A DNA stretch of 13,602 bases, taken from contig PKQU01000028.1 of NCBI GenBank assembly GCA_017577925.1, positions 1 to 13,602 on the forward strand. The letters run 5' to 3'. The translations under genes were made by a program, and so were the position numbers. Shown piece after piece: positions 6,846 to 13,602 of the stretch. The notes beneath the pieces were generated by a model. The model was not told where the DNA came from. It did no database searches and worked only from the letters and a program-made list of their open reading frames with translations. This stretch comes from Bacillota bacterium. GTDB lineage: Bacteria > Bacillota > Bacilli > Calditerricolales > Calditerricolaceae. The stretch's first letter is position 1; every line of letters starts with the position of its first letter.

Positions 6846-6868
6846 GTTGGGAAGGGGGGACGCGCGTC

Positions 6869-7606
6869 ATGGGCGAGGAAGGAGTTGTGACCGAGCCGGA
6901 TGGGCGAGGGATCGCGCAAGGGGCGATCCGCATTCTGTATGAAGATGAGGACCTCCTGGTCGTCGACAAGCCGCCAGGACAATGCATGCACCCCACGGTC
7001 CACCATCCGCGCGGGACGCTGATGGACGCGGTGCTCGCCTACTGGGCCGCGCGCGGCGAAACGCGCGCCTTTCATCCGGTGACGCGCCTCGACGTGGGGA
7101 CGTCGGGGGCGACGCTCATCGCCAAGTCCCCCGCGGCGCACGCCCAACTGGCCCGTCTGCAGGCGGCGGGGGCGGTGCGGAAAACCTACCTGGCCTGCGT
7201 AGAAGGCCGGGTGCCGCGAAGTTCAGGTGTTATCGACGCGCCCATCGGCCGGGTCCCCGGTTCGATTATCCAGCGCGCCGTGCGGCGGGACGGACAGCCG
7301 GCCTGCACCCGCTATCGTGTGGCTGTGCGCTACGCCGCAGGAACGCTGCTGATCAGCCGGCCGCTGACAGGACGCACGCACCAGATCCGCGTCCACCTGG
7401 CGCATCTGGGCCATCCCCTGTTTGGGGACGACCTGTATGGAGGTGCGCGGACGGCCATCGCGCGCCCGGCGCTTCACGCGTGGCGCCTCGCCTTTCCCCA
7501 CCCGCGTACCGGCGAGCTGGTGCGCCTCACCGCACCGCTGCCCGAGGACTTCCGTCGCCTGCTCGAGCGGTTGGCCGACCCGTTTTCCTCCCCATGCGGG
7601 GGATGA
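6869..7606 (+). CDS. RluA-family RNA pseudouridine synthase
   Basis: A 245-residue pseudouridine synthase that isomerises specific uridines in rRNA or tRNA. The catalytic aspartate is Asp75 in VTRLDVGTSG (family motif HRLD-x-x-TSG, with Thr in place of His here). Other family motifs are LLVVDKPPGQCMHP (29-42), RKTYLACVEG (104-113), LTGRTHQIRVHLAHLGHPLFGDDLYG (166-191) and a final LHAWRLAFPHP (202-212). There is no N-terminal S4 RNA-binding domain, so it is a short form of the family; the exact target cannot be told. The start ATG at 6869 has AAGGGGGG at 6852-6859, 9 bases upstream. A frame open from further upstream crosses the terminator hairpin and is not credible as coding. The histidine kinase gene follows after 61 bases without an obvious promoter, so the two may be co-transcribed. 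Confidence 0.9.
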   Translation: MGEEGVVTEPDGRGIAQGAIRILYEDEDLLVVDKPPGQCMHPTVHHPRGTLMDAVLAYWAARGETRAFHPVTRLDVGTSGATLIAKSPAAHAQLARLQAAGAVRKTYLACVEGRVPRSSGVIDAPIGRVPGSIIQRAVRRDGQPACTRYRVAVRYAAGTLLISRPLTGRTHQIRVHLAHLGHPLFGDDLYGGARTAIARPALHAWRLAFPHPRTGELVRLTAPLPEDFRRLLERLADPFSSPCGG

Positions 7607-7667
7607 CTGTAGTAAGATAGAAAAGCGTGGACCGAAAGGAAGCAGCCCCCCACGAGGAGGAACACGC

Positions 7668-9290
7668 ATGGACGAAACCTGGCCGATGCCAATGGCCGCC
7701 TTGGCCCTGTCGGAAGCGGAACGGCAGAAGAAAATCCGCGAGGCATGGGAGCGTTCGCGTCGTTACGGCGTGCCGAAGGGCTGCTTGCCCACCGTCGCGC
7801 CCGTCCCGCCGGAAGAGCTGGCTCGCCGGAAAGCGCACAACCGGATCTTGCTGGATGTGGCCCAGCCGTTCCTCGACCATCTGTTTGAGCAGATCAAGTC
7901 GCGTTTCATCGTCGTGATCTGCGACGCCGATGGCATTCTGCTCCACTGTCGGGGTGAACGCCTGCCCGATCCCCTCTTGCAACACCATACCACCGAGGGC
8001 CTGTGTTGGAAGGAGTCGGTGTACGGTGCCAACGCGTTGGGGACGGCCCTGGCAACGGGTGAACCGATGTCGATGGTGGGGCGGGAGCACTACTGCGAGG
8101 CGTTCTACAACATGACGTGTGCGGCCACCCCGCTCCGGGACGCGGAAGGCCGGCTGATCGGGGGACTGGCCGTTGCCGCGTACCGGGAGGAGCACAGCCC
8201 GTATCTTTTGGGGATGGTCCTGTCGACGGGGTATGCCATCGAACAGGCGTATCTGCTCAAAAGCCAGAACCTGTACGTCACCCACCTGTTTAACCAGCTG
8301 ATCCACACGACCGATGAGCCGGTGCTGATTTGCACGGAAGAGGGCGCGATCGAATTGATGAACCGGGCGGCACGGCGCAAGTTCGGCGACTATGAAGGTG
8401 CCCCCGTTGACCGCATCTTCTCACGCCACAATGCCATTTCCATCAGCTTGCGCGAACGGCGGTCGCTGCGCGATTTCCGCGAAACCTTTGTCCACCCCGT
8501 GACCGGCGAGACGCGGGAGTACCTGTGGGAGACCTTCTGGCTGGACGATAGCGCGCGCGGTGTGCGCCGCCTGGTCGCGTGTGCGCGGGACATTACCCGC
8601 GTGGTCGAGCTGGAGCGGGCCCTCAAGCAGATGGAACGGCTCGGCGTGATGGGACGGTTTTCGGCGCAGATTGCCCACGAGATCCGCAATCCGCTGGCCA
8701 TCATCCGCCTGGCCATGCAACTGATGAAGGAAAAAGGGGTGTTTTCCGGCCCCTATGAAGAGAAGGCCAATCTGATCCTGAACGAATTGGACCGGATCAC
8801 CGAACTGGTGCAGCATTTTTTGCGGATCTCGAAACCGGCGGTTCCCAAGCGCCGCAAAAGCGACGTGGTGCGCCTGGTATCGGAAACCTGCCGCTTGCTG
8901 GAGAGCGAGATGGTCGAAAAGAACATCACCTTGGTGGAACATTACGACGAGGCCGTGCCCTTGATCGACCTCGATCCCGACCAGATCCGCCAGGTGCTCA
9001 TCAACCTGATCCAGAACGCCATCGAGGCAACCGCCGCTGGCGGGCAGATTACGGTCGCGGTCAACCGGCTGGAGGCCGACGTCCTCATCACGGTGGCCGA
9101 CACGGGACCCGGCATTTCGACGGAGCGGTGGGACGAGATTTTCGAGCCGTTTTATACCACCAAGCCATGGGGCATTGGGCTCGGGCTGGCCAACAGCAAG
9201 GCGATTGTTGAGGCGCATGACGGCACGCTCGACGTAAGCAGCGAACCCGGGGAAGGAACGAAAATCTTCGTGTATTTGCCGATTCACTGA
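7668..9290 (+). CDS. soluble sensor histidine kinase with AcoR-type GAF input and PAS domain
   Basis: A 540-residue kinase with no membrane segment. Residues 20-200 match the N-terminal sensory region of AcoR-type sigma-54 activators: an opening helix (KIREAWERSRRYGVPKGCL), a GAF domain, the signature WKESVYGANALGTALATGEP (114-133), REHYCEAFYNMTCAATPLRD (139-158) and GRLIGGL (161-167). A PAS-like domain spans about 205-315 (EPVLICTEEGAIELMNRAARRKFG). The kinase core has an H-box with phospho-acceptor His337 (QIAHEIRNPLAIIRLAMQL), an N-box (QVLINLIQNAIEA, 442-454), a G1 box (DTGPGIS, 478-484), an F-box (FEPFYTTK, 492-499) and a G2 box (GIGLGLA, 502-508). The ATG is supported by GAGGAGG at 7654-7660. 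No response regulator is adjacent. It likely senses a small cytoplasmic molecule; the acyl-CoA ligase genes downstream are possible but unproven targets. Confidence 0.9.
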   Translation: MDETWPMPMAALALSEAERQKKIREAWERSRRYGVPKGCLPTVAPVPPEELARRKAHNRILLDVAQPFLDHLFEQIKSRFIVVICDADGILLHCRGERLPDPLLQHHTTEGLCWKESVYGANALGTALATGEPMSMVGREHYCEAFYNMTCAATPLRDAEGRLIGGLAVAAYREEHSPYLLGMVLSTGYAIEQAYLLKSQNLYVTHLFNQLIHTTDEPVLICTEEGAIELMNRAARRKFGDYEGAPVDRIFSRHNAISISLRERRSLRDFRETFVHPVTGETREYLWETFWLDDSARGVRRLVACARDITRVVELERALKQMERLGVMGRFSAQIAHEIRNPLAIIRLAMQLMKEKGVFSGPYEEKANLILNELDRITELVQHFLRISKPAVPKRRKSDVVRLVSETCRLLESEMVEKNITLVEHYDEAVPLIDLDPDQIRQVLINLIQNAIEATAAGGQITVAVNRLEADVLITVADTGPGISTERWDEIFEPFYTTKPWGIGLGLANSKAIVEAHDGTLDVSSEPGEGTKIFVYLPIH

Positions 9291-9296
9291 TGGATC

Positions 9297-9328
9297 GAAC
9301 CCCTCTCGCCAGCCGGGGGGTTCTTTTT
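9297..9328 (+). terminator. intrinsic terminator of the histidine kinase gene
   Basis: GAACCCC (9297-9303) pairs with GGGGTTC (9317-9323) around a 13-base loop, followed directly by five T at 9324-9328. It begins 7 bases after the kinase stop codon and closes the transcription unit that includes the pseudouridine synthase and kinase genes. Confidence 0.88.
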
Positions 9329-9602
9329 AATTTGAGGGAATCCTTCGGACAAACATTCTGTTCGGATATTGTTCACCGAGTTGATCGATTTGGAATCTGA
9401 TTATCATACGTTCAATAATATGGAAAACCGATCGAGTGGGACCTGAGGCGATGCGATCTGGATTGAAGGTGAGGGACCATAGCCACATCCGCATCCTCTA
9501 TCCCTATTTTTTGTATCTGGAATCTGGAGATGCCGTCTGCAAAATTCTCTTACTGGCCTGATGAGGGGCATCTGAGAAGATAGGAGGCAAGGAGATGGAA
9601 GC
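9329..9602. other. non-coding, AT-richer spacer with no recognised gene
   Basis: This stretch lies between the kinase terminator and the promoter of the acyl-CoA ligase gene. It is visibly more AT-rich than its surroundings. It holds a tandem ATCTGGA repeat (9515-9521 and 9522-9528) with a further ATCTGGA near 9455, and an inverted repeat AGATGCC (9528-9534) / GGCATCT (9567-9573). A 36-codon open frame (9451-9561) lacks a good ribosome binding site. I recognise no RNA family, operator or mobile element remnant here. It is long for this compact region and may hold upstream regulatory sites. Confidence 0.5.
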
Positions 9603-9631
9603 TTGACAGTCCGGGGGAGGCAGAGTACAAT
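9603..9631 (+). promoter_or_regulatory. near-consensus sigma-A promoter of the acyl-CoA ligase gene
   Basis: TTGACA (9603-9608), a perfect -35 hexamer, is followed after exactly 17 bp by TACAAT (9626-9631), one mismatch from the -10 consensus. Transcription should begin near 9638, leaving an A/T-rich leader of about 35-40 nt before the coding start. This is the clearest promoter in the window. Confidence 0.85.
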
Positions 9632-9671
9632 ATAAAAAACTAAACTTAAAAAATATTAAGAAAATAGGGGG

Positions 9672-11303
9672 ATGGCCGTGGTCACGAGCACGATGATGGC
9701 CTATCCACTCACGCTGACGCATCTGCTGGAGCGAGCAGGCAAGCTGTTTGGCCCGGTGGAGATCGTCTCGCGCCTGCCGGATATGACCCTTCACCGCTAC
9801 ACGTACGCCGATTTTGTTCGCCGGGCCAACGCCCTCGCGGAAGGGCTGCAGCGGTTCGGCTTGGCCAAGGGGGATCGGGTTGGGACGCTGATGTGGAACC
9901 ACTACGCCCACCTGGAGGCGTACTTTGGCATCCCTGCCGCCGGCGGCGTGCTCCACACGCTCAACCTGCGCCTGCATCCGGATGAGATCGCTTACATCAT
10001 CAACCACGCCGAAGACCGGTTCCTCATCGTGGATGATGTGCTGGTGCCGCTGTTGCGTCGGATCCAGGACCGCATCCGCGTGGAGCGCATCTTCGTCGTG
10101 CCCCTCACCGGACAGGACGTGCCCGGGGGCTATGACGATTACGAGGGCCTCTTGGCCGCCGCCACGGGCGACTTCGCCTATCCTGATCTGGACGAGAAGG
10201 ATCCGGCCGGCATGTGCTACACCTCGGGGACGACCGGCCGCCCGAAAGGCGTGGTCTATTCCCATCGCGCCCTCGTGCTGCATTCCTTTGCGGCGGCGCT
10301 GGCCGACACGCTGGCGATCTCCCACCGCGACACGGTACTCCCGGTGGTGCCCATGTTCCACGCCAACGCCTGGGGCGTCCCCTTTGCGGCCACCATGGTT
10401 GGCGCCAAACAGGTGTTTCCGGGCCCCCATCTCGATCCGGAGAGCCTGCTGGACTTGTTCGAAGGGGAAGGCGTCACCTGTGCCGCCGGGGTGCCGACGA
10501 TCTGGCTCGGCGTTCTCCAGGCCCTTGACCGGTCCCCCGGGCGCTGGTCGCTGCCGCCGGGCATGCGCCTCGTCGTCGGCGGATCGGCCGCGCCCGAGGC
10601 GATGATCCGCGGGTTTGACCGCCACGGCCTGCGCGTCATCCACGCGTGGGGCATGACGGAGACGACGCCGCTGGGGACGGTCAGCCACCTCAAGTCGTAC
10701 CTGGCGGACCAGCCGGAGGAGGAGCAGTACGCCTACCGGGCCAAGCAGGGCATTCCCGCTCCCTTCGTGGACGTGCGCGTGGTGAACGACGCGGGCGAGG
10801 CGCCGTGGGACGGGAAGACGATGGGCGAGCTGCAGGTGCGCGGGCCGTGGGTGGCGGGAAGCTACTACAACCACCCCGGTGCGGCGGACAGCTGGACGGC
10901 GGACGGCTGGTTCCGCACCGGCGACGTGGCCACCATCGACCCCCACGGGTATGTGAAGATCACGGACCGCGTCAAGGACCTCATCAAGTCGGGCGGCGAG
11001 TGGATCAGTTCGGTGGACCTGGAGAACGCCCTGATGGCCCACCCGGCCGTGGCCGAGGCGGCGGTGGTCGGCGTGGCCCATCCCAAGTGGCAGGAGCGCC
11101 CCTTGGCCGTGGTGGTGAAAAAAGAAGGCGCCGAGGTGACACCGGAGGAATTGCGGGCGTTTTTGGCCGATACGTTTCCCAAATGGTGGCTGCCCGATGC
11201 CTTCGTCTTTGTCGAGGCCATTCCGCGCACATCGGCCGGGAAATTCCTCAAGGCCAAGCTGCGCGAGCAGTATCGAGACATCTTCGGGACGGCCGCCGGT
11301 TAG
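9672..11303 (+). CDS. fatty-acyl-CoA ligase, long/medium-chain type
   Basis: A 543-residue member of the adenylate-forming (ANL) superfamily; it activates a carboxylic acid with ATP to an acyl-adenylate and then to acyl-CoA. The nucleotide-binding loop is YTSGTTGRPKGVVYSHRALV (183-202). VLPVVPMFHANAWGVPF (222-238), HAWGMTETTPLG (324-335), the hinge region FRTGD...TDRVKDLIKSGGEWISSVDLEN (414-452) and the catalytic lysine Lys524 in PRTSAGKFLK follow in order. From memory it is very similar to the Thermus thermophilus long-chain fatty-acyl-CoA synthetase and to AlkK-type medium-chain enzymes. The start is ambiguous: the only Shine-Dalgarno-like run, AGGGGG at 9666-9671, touches the ATG at 9672 but stands 6 bases from an in-frame GTG at 9678, which may be the true start. 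A second ligase follows after 23 bases. Confidence 0.92.
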   Translation: MAVVTSTMMAYPLTLTHLLERAGKLFGPVEIVSRLPDMTLHRYTYADFVRRANALAEGLQRFGLAKGDRVGTLMWNHYAHLEAYFGIPAAGGVLHTLNLRLHPDEIAYIINHAEDRFLIVDDVLVPLLRRIQDRIRVERIFVVPLTGQDVPGGYDDYEGLLAAATGDFAYPDLDEKDPAGMCYTSGTTGRPKGVVYSHRALVLHSFAAALADTLAISHRDTVLPVVPMFHANAWGVPFAATMVGAKQVFPGPHLDPESLLDLFEGEGVTCAAGVPTIWLGVLQALDRSPGRWSLPPGMRLVVGGSAAPEAMIRGFDRHGLRVIHAWGMTETTPLGTVSHLKSYLADQPEEEQYAYRAKQGIPAPFVDVRVVNDAGEAPWDGKTMGELQVRGPWVAGSYYNHPGAADSWTADGWFRTGDVATIDPHGYVKITDRVKDLIKSGGEWISSVDLENALMAHPAVAEAAVVGVAHPKWQERPLAVVVKKEGAEVTPEELRAFLADTFPKWWLPDAFVFVEAIPRTSAGKFLKAKLREQYRDIFGTAAG

Positions 11304-11326
11304 CCGCCATCCCGGGAGAAGGGGGC

Positions 11327-12865
11327 ATGCCGATGAACGCGATTTGGCGGAACACCATCGGGGACCTGATCCGACGCACCGCGCGGCGATGCGGCGACCG
11401 CGTGGCGCTGGTGTTCGGGGGGCGCGCGTGGACGTACCGGGAGCTGGACGCGGCGGCCGAGCGGCTGGCCGGCCACCTCCTTGCCGCAGGCCTCGAGAAG
11501 GGCGACCGCGTCGCCGCCTACGGGCGCAACTCCGACGCCTACGTGCTCCTGTGGCTGGCGGCGGCGAAGGCCGGGCTGGTGCATGTGCCCGTCAACTTTG
11601 CCCTGACCGGTGACGAGCTGGTCTACATTGTCAACCAGTCGGGCAGCCGTGCCCTGTTCTACGATCCCGCCGGGGCCGGACCGGTGGAGGATGTGCGCGA
11701 GCGGCTGGGCGTGGCGGTGTACGGCACGCTGTGGGGCGGGGACGGGCTCGACGTCCTGCGCCTTGCCCGCGTCGATCCGCCGGTTCTGCCCGACGGCAAC
11801 CTCGAGGAGACGGACCTCGTCCAGCTCCTGTACACCTCCGGCACGACGTCGCTGCCCAAGGGGGCGATGATGACGCACCGGGCCCTGATGTACGAGTACA
11901 TGAGCTGCATCCTGGCCCTCGATTTTGCGGCCACGGACCGCGTGCTGCACGTCATGCCCCTCTACCATTCGGCCCAGTTGCACGTCTTCCTGATGCCCTA
12001 TCTGCTGCTGGGGGCGACAAACTGGCTGCACGAGGCCCCCGACCCGGAGCGGGTGCTTGCCACCATTGAAGCCGAGCGGATTACCAGCTTTTTTGCCCCG
12101 CCCACGGTGTGGATCGCCCTGCTTCACCATCCGGACGTTGCGCGGCGCGACCTGTCCTGCCTCCAGAAAGGATACTACGGCGCGTCGATCATGCCCGTCC
12201 CGGTGCTCGAGCGGCTCCGCCGGCAATGGCCCCAGCTTTCCCTGTACAACTGCTTCGGCCAATCGGAGATCGGCCCTCTGGCCACCGTGCTGCGCCCGGA
12301 GGAGCACGACGAACGGCCTGCGTCGGCGGGCAGGCCGGTGCCCTTCGTCGAACTGCGCGTTGTCGACGAGGCCATGCGCGATGTGCCGCCGGGCGCGATC
12401 GGCGAGGTGGTGTACCGCTCGCCGCAGCTGTGCACCGGGTACTGGGAAAAGCCGGAGGAGACGGCGGAGGCCTTTGCCGGCGGCTGGTTCCACTCCGGCG
12501 ACCTGGCCCGCGTCGACGAAGCGGGGTACATCACCGTGGTCGACCGCAAGAAGGACGTGATCAACACCGGTGGCGTGCTGGTGGCCTCGCGCGAGGTGGA
12601 GGAGGTCCTGTACACCCACCCGGCGGTGAAGGAAGTGGCCGTCATTGCCACACCCGACCCGAAGTGGATCGAGGCTGTCACCGCCGTCGTGGTGGTGAAC
12701 GAGGGCGCGGCGGTGAGCGAGGAGGAACTCATCGCCTACGCGCGGGAGCGCCTGGCGCCCTTCAAGGTGCCGAAGAAGGTGCACTTCGTGGCCGACTTGC
12801 CGCGCAACGCGTCGGGAAAGATCCTCAAGCGCGCGTTGCGCGAGCGGTTCGGCGCGCCCGCGTAA
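11327..12865 (+). CDS. acyl-CoA synthetase (AMP-forming), second paralogue
   Basis: A 512-residue ANL-superfamily ligase, clearly different in sequence from the preceding one. The N-terminus (IGDLIRRTARRCGDRVALVFGG) is typical of this class. The P-loop is YTSGTTSLPKGAMMTHRALM (169-188), with Ser-Leu where the family usually has Gly-x. LYNCFGQSEIGPLAT (306-320), FHSGDLARVDEAGYITVVDRKKDVINTGG (388-416) and the catalytic Lys498 in PRNASGKILKRAL follow. The substrate is probably a fatty, branched-chain or aromatic acid; this cannot be fixed from sequence. ATG at 11327 has GGGAG 8 bases upstream, while the in-frame ATG at 11333 has AAGGGGG at a 7-base spacer and gives MNAIWRN; either is possible. 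It lies 23 bases behind the first ligase, so they are almost surely one operon. Confidence 0.9.
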   Translation: MPMNAIWRNTIGDLIRRTARRCGDRVALVFGGRAWTYRELDAAAERLAGHLLAAGLEKGDRVAAYGRNSDAYVLLWLAAAKAGLVHVPVNFALTGDELVYIVNQSGSRALFYDPAGAGPVEDVRERLGVAVYGTLWGGDGLDVLRLARVDPPVLPDGNLEETDLVQLLYTSGTTSLPKGAMMTHRALMYEYMSCILALDFAATDRVLHVMPLYHSAQLHVFLMPYLLLGATNWLHEAPDPERVLATIEAERITSFFAPPTVWIALLHHPDVARRDLSCLQKGYYGASIMPVPVLERLRRQWPQLSLYNCFGQSEIGPLATVLRPEEHDERPASAGRPVPFVELRVVDEAMRDVPPGAIGEVVYRSPQLCTGYWEKPEETAEAFAGGWFHSGDLARVDEAGYITVVDRKKDVINTGGVLVASREVEEVLYTHPAVKEVAVIATPDPKWIEAVTAVVVVNEGAAVSEEELIAYARERLAPFKVPKKVHFVADLPRNASGKILKRALRERFGAPA

Positions 12866-12883
12866 AGTGGATGTCCCGCCGTT

Positions 12884-12905
12884 CCCGCCGGATAGGGGCG
12901 GCGGG
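12884..12905 (+). terminator. GC hairpin after the second acyl-CoA synthetase
   Basis: CCCGCCG (12884-12890) pairs perfectly with CGGCGGG (12899-12905) around an 8-base loop; a second CCCGCCG copy at 12875-12881 could pair with the same arm. No T-run follows, so it is at best a weak terminator or an RNA-stabilising hairpin at the end of the ligase message. Confidence 0.35.
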
Positions 12906-12922
12906 TACGGCGTTGCTCTCTC

Positions 12923-12940
12923 TGAATGACTGTTCATTCA
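12923..12940. promoter_or_regulatory. FadR-type operator
   Basis: TGAATGACTGTTCATTCA is a perfect 7-bp inverted repeat (TGAATGA / TCATTCA) with a 4-bp centre. It fits the operator of the TetR-family regulator FadR (YsiA) of Bacillus, which represses beta-oxidation genes until long-chain acyl-CoA binds it. All 14 half-site bases match; the centre has TG where the consensus has TA. It lies 80 bp before the acyl-CoA dehydrogenase start. A weak -35 candidate TTGCTC (12913-12918) is just upstream, so the operator would cover the spacer and -10 region of such a promoter. Confidence 0.8.
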
Positions 12941-13019
12941 ACGTCGCGGTGTCGTGCGGGGCGGCGCACAGGCGTCGCCGCAAGCCCATGGGACGGCGCG
13001 ACTGCAGAGGAGGGGGCAT

Positions 13020-13602
13020 ATGGACTTTGCGCTGACCGAGGAGCAGCGGCAGGTGCAAGCGTTGGCGCGCCGGTTTGCGCGGGAGGTAATCGCGCCGGCC
13101 GCGGCGGAATGCGACCGGACAGCCCGCTTTCCCCACGCCATCGTCGAGGAGGCCCGTACCCTGGGCCTGGTCAACCTGCTGCTTCCCGCATCCTGCGGCG
13201 GCACCGGGGCCACGCCGGTGGAGCTGGTGATCGTGGCGGAAGAGCTGGCCTGGGCGTGCACGGGCATCGCCGCGGCCATCCTCTTGAACAACCTGGTGGC
13301 CGATGCGCTGACCCTGGCCGGCACGGAGGCGCAGAAGAGGGCGTACGGCGCGCGCCTGGCTACGGGGCTGGGGGCATACGCGCTGACCGAACCCCATGCG
13401 GGGTCGGATGTGGCGGCCATCCGGACGCGGGCCGTGCGCAGGGGAAGGGGATGGGTCCTCCGCGGGCGGAAGACATGGATCAGCCACGCCCCGGAGGCCG
13501 ACTTCTTTGTGGTCTTCGCCAAAACCGATCCCGACGCCGGCTACCGCGGGATCAGCGCGTTTCTGGTGGACCGTCACCGCCCGGGCGTTTCGGTTTCCCC
13601 GC
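13020..13602 (+). CDS. acyl-CoA dehydrogenase, N-terminal half (partial, runs off the window)
   Basis: The first 194 residues of an FAD-dependent acyl-CoA dehydrogenase, which makes the alpha-beta double bond in the first step of beta-oxidation (or acts on branched or other acyl-CoAs). 'MDFALTEEQRQVQALARRFAREVIAP' is the standard start, followed by the all-helical N-terminal domain. The FAD/substrate motif YALTEPHAGSD is at 120-130, and GRKTWISHA (149-157) is the usual K-x-W-I-[ST] segment of the beta domain. The catalytic glutamate lies beyond the window. ATG at 13020 is well placed, with AGAGGAGG at 13006-13013 and a 6-base spacer. A FadR-type operator precedes it, which separates its regulation from the sigma-A promoter of the ligase pair, although read-through is possible. 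Confidence 0.93.
   Translation, partial: MDFALTEEQRQVQALARRFAREVIAPAAAECDRTARFPHAIVEEARTLGLVNLLLPASCGGTGATPVELVIVAEELAWACTGIAAAILLNNLVADALTLAGTEAQKRAYGARLATGLGAYALTEPHAGSDVAAIRTRAVRRGRGWVLRGRKTWISHAPEADFFVVFAKTDPDAGYRGISAFLVDRHRPGVSVSP

Noticed and set aside
9350..9364. LexA-like box, CGAAC-N5-GTTTG on the minus strand
   Set aside because: The Bacillus SOS box needs CGAAC-N4-GTTCG. The spacing here is 5 and one half has a mismatch, and no SOS gene follows.
9451..9561. 36-codon open frame in the gap before the acyl-CoA ligase
   Set aside because: The only ribosome-binding-like run (GAGG at 9445-9448) is two bases from the ATG, and the peptide resembles nothing I know. I treat it as chance in a non-coding gap.
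9504..11081. Long open frame on the minus strand opposite the first acyl-CoA ligase
   Set aside because: It is rich in His, Arg, Gly and Gln, typical of a GC-rich antisense shadow, and the plus strand codes a full enzyme with all motifs.
10646..11326. Extension of the second acyl-CoA synthetase frame back into the first ligase gene
   Set aside because: The translated extension is Gly/Arg-rich shadow sequence over the first ligase; homology begins only at about 11333.
11300..12937. Long open frame on the minus strand opposite the second acyl-CoA synthetase
   Set aside because: Same low-complexity shadow composition, while the plus frame carries all adenylation motifs.
1..13602. Mobile elements, CRISPR arrays, tRNA or rRNA genes
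   Set aside because: No transposase, integrase, regularly spaced repeats, terminal inverted repeats or tRNA-like cloverleaf was seen on either strand.

Overview
The window is GC-rich (roughly two thirds G+C by eye), densely coded, and has strong AGGAGG-type ribosome binding sites, sigma-A-like promoters and GTG starts. The MtnE-like aminotransferase resembles the Bacillus protein as I recall it, and an inverted repeat upstream of the last gene matches the Bacillus FadR operator. The first acyl-CoA ligase resembles the Thermus thermophilus enzyme. Together these suggest a high-GC, probably thermophilic member of the Bacillales. That assignment rests on recalled sequences, not on a database search.

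Layout. (1) 1-2991, plus strand: the distal part of a biotin operon, bioF (3' end only), bioH-like esterase, bioC and bioB, closed by a perfect 12-bp hairpin shared with the convergent next gene. BioC and BioH supply pimeloyl-ACP; BioF uses it and BioB performs the final sulfur insertion. (2) 3046-5501: a divergent pair, an MtnE-like aminotransferase on the minus strand and a D-threonine aldolase/D-serine dehydratase-type PLP enzyme on the plus strand, 116 bp apart. (3) 5561-6457, minus strand: a LysR-type regulator whose GTG start is fixed by a strong Shine-Dalgarno and by a TATAAT box that overlaps an upstream in-frame ATG. A perfect T-N11-A palindrome lies at its promoter. (4) 6612-6707: a 31-residue basic small ORF with a very good ribosome binding site, followed about 100 nt later by an intrinsic terminator. 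(5) 6869-9290: an RluA-family pseudouridine synthase and a soluble histidine kinase with an AcoR-type GAF input domain and no adjacent response regulator, closed by a strong terminator. (6) 9329-9671: a 343-bp non-coding, comparatively AT-rich gap with a near-consensus sigma-A promoter at its end. (7) 9672-13602: two acyl-CoA ligases of different subfamilies, then an acyl-CoA dehydrogenase that runs off the window, preceded by a FadR-type operator. This is a fatty-acid or carboxylic-acid activation and beta-oxidation cluster.

No tRNA, rRNA, CRISPR array, insertion sequence or phage gene was seen. I found no clearly new multi-gene system. The least explained elements are the AcoR-input kinase without a partner, the 31-residue ORF with its long 3' leader and terminator, and the 343-bp gap.
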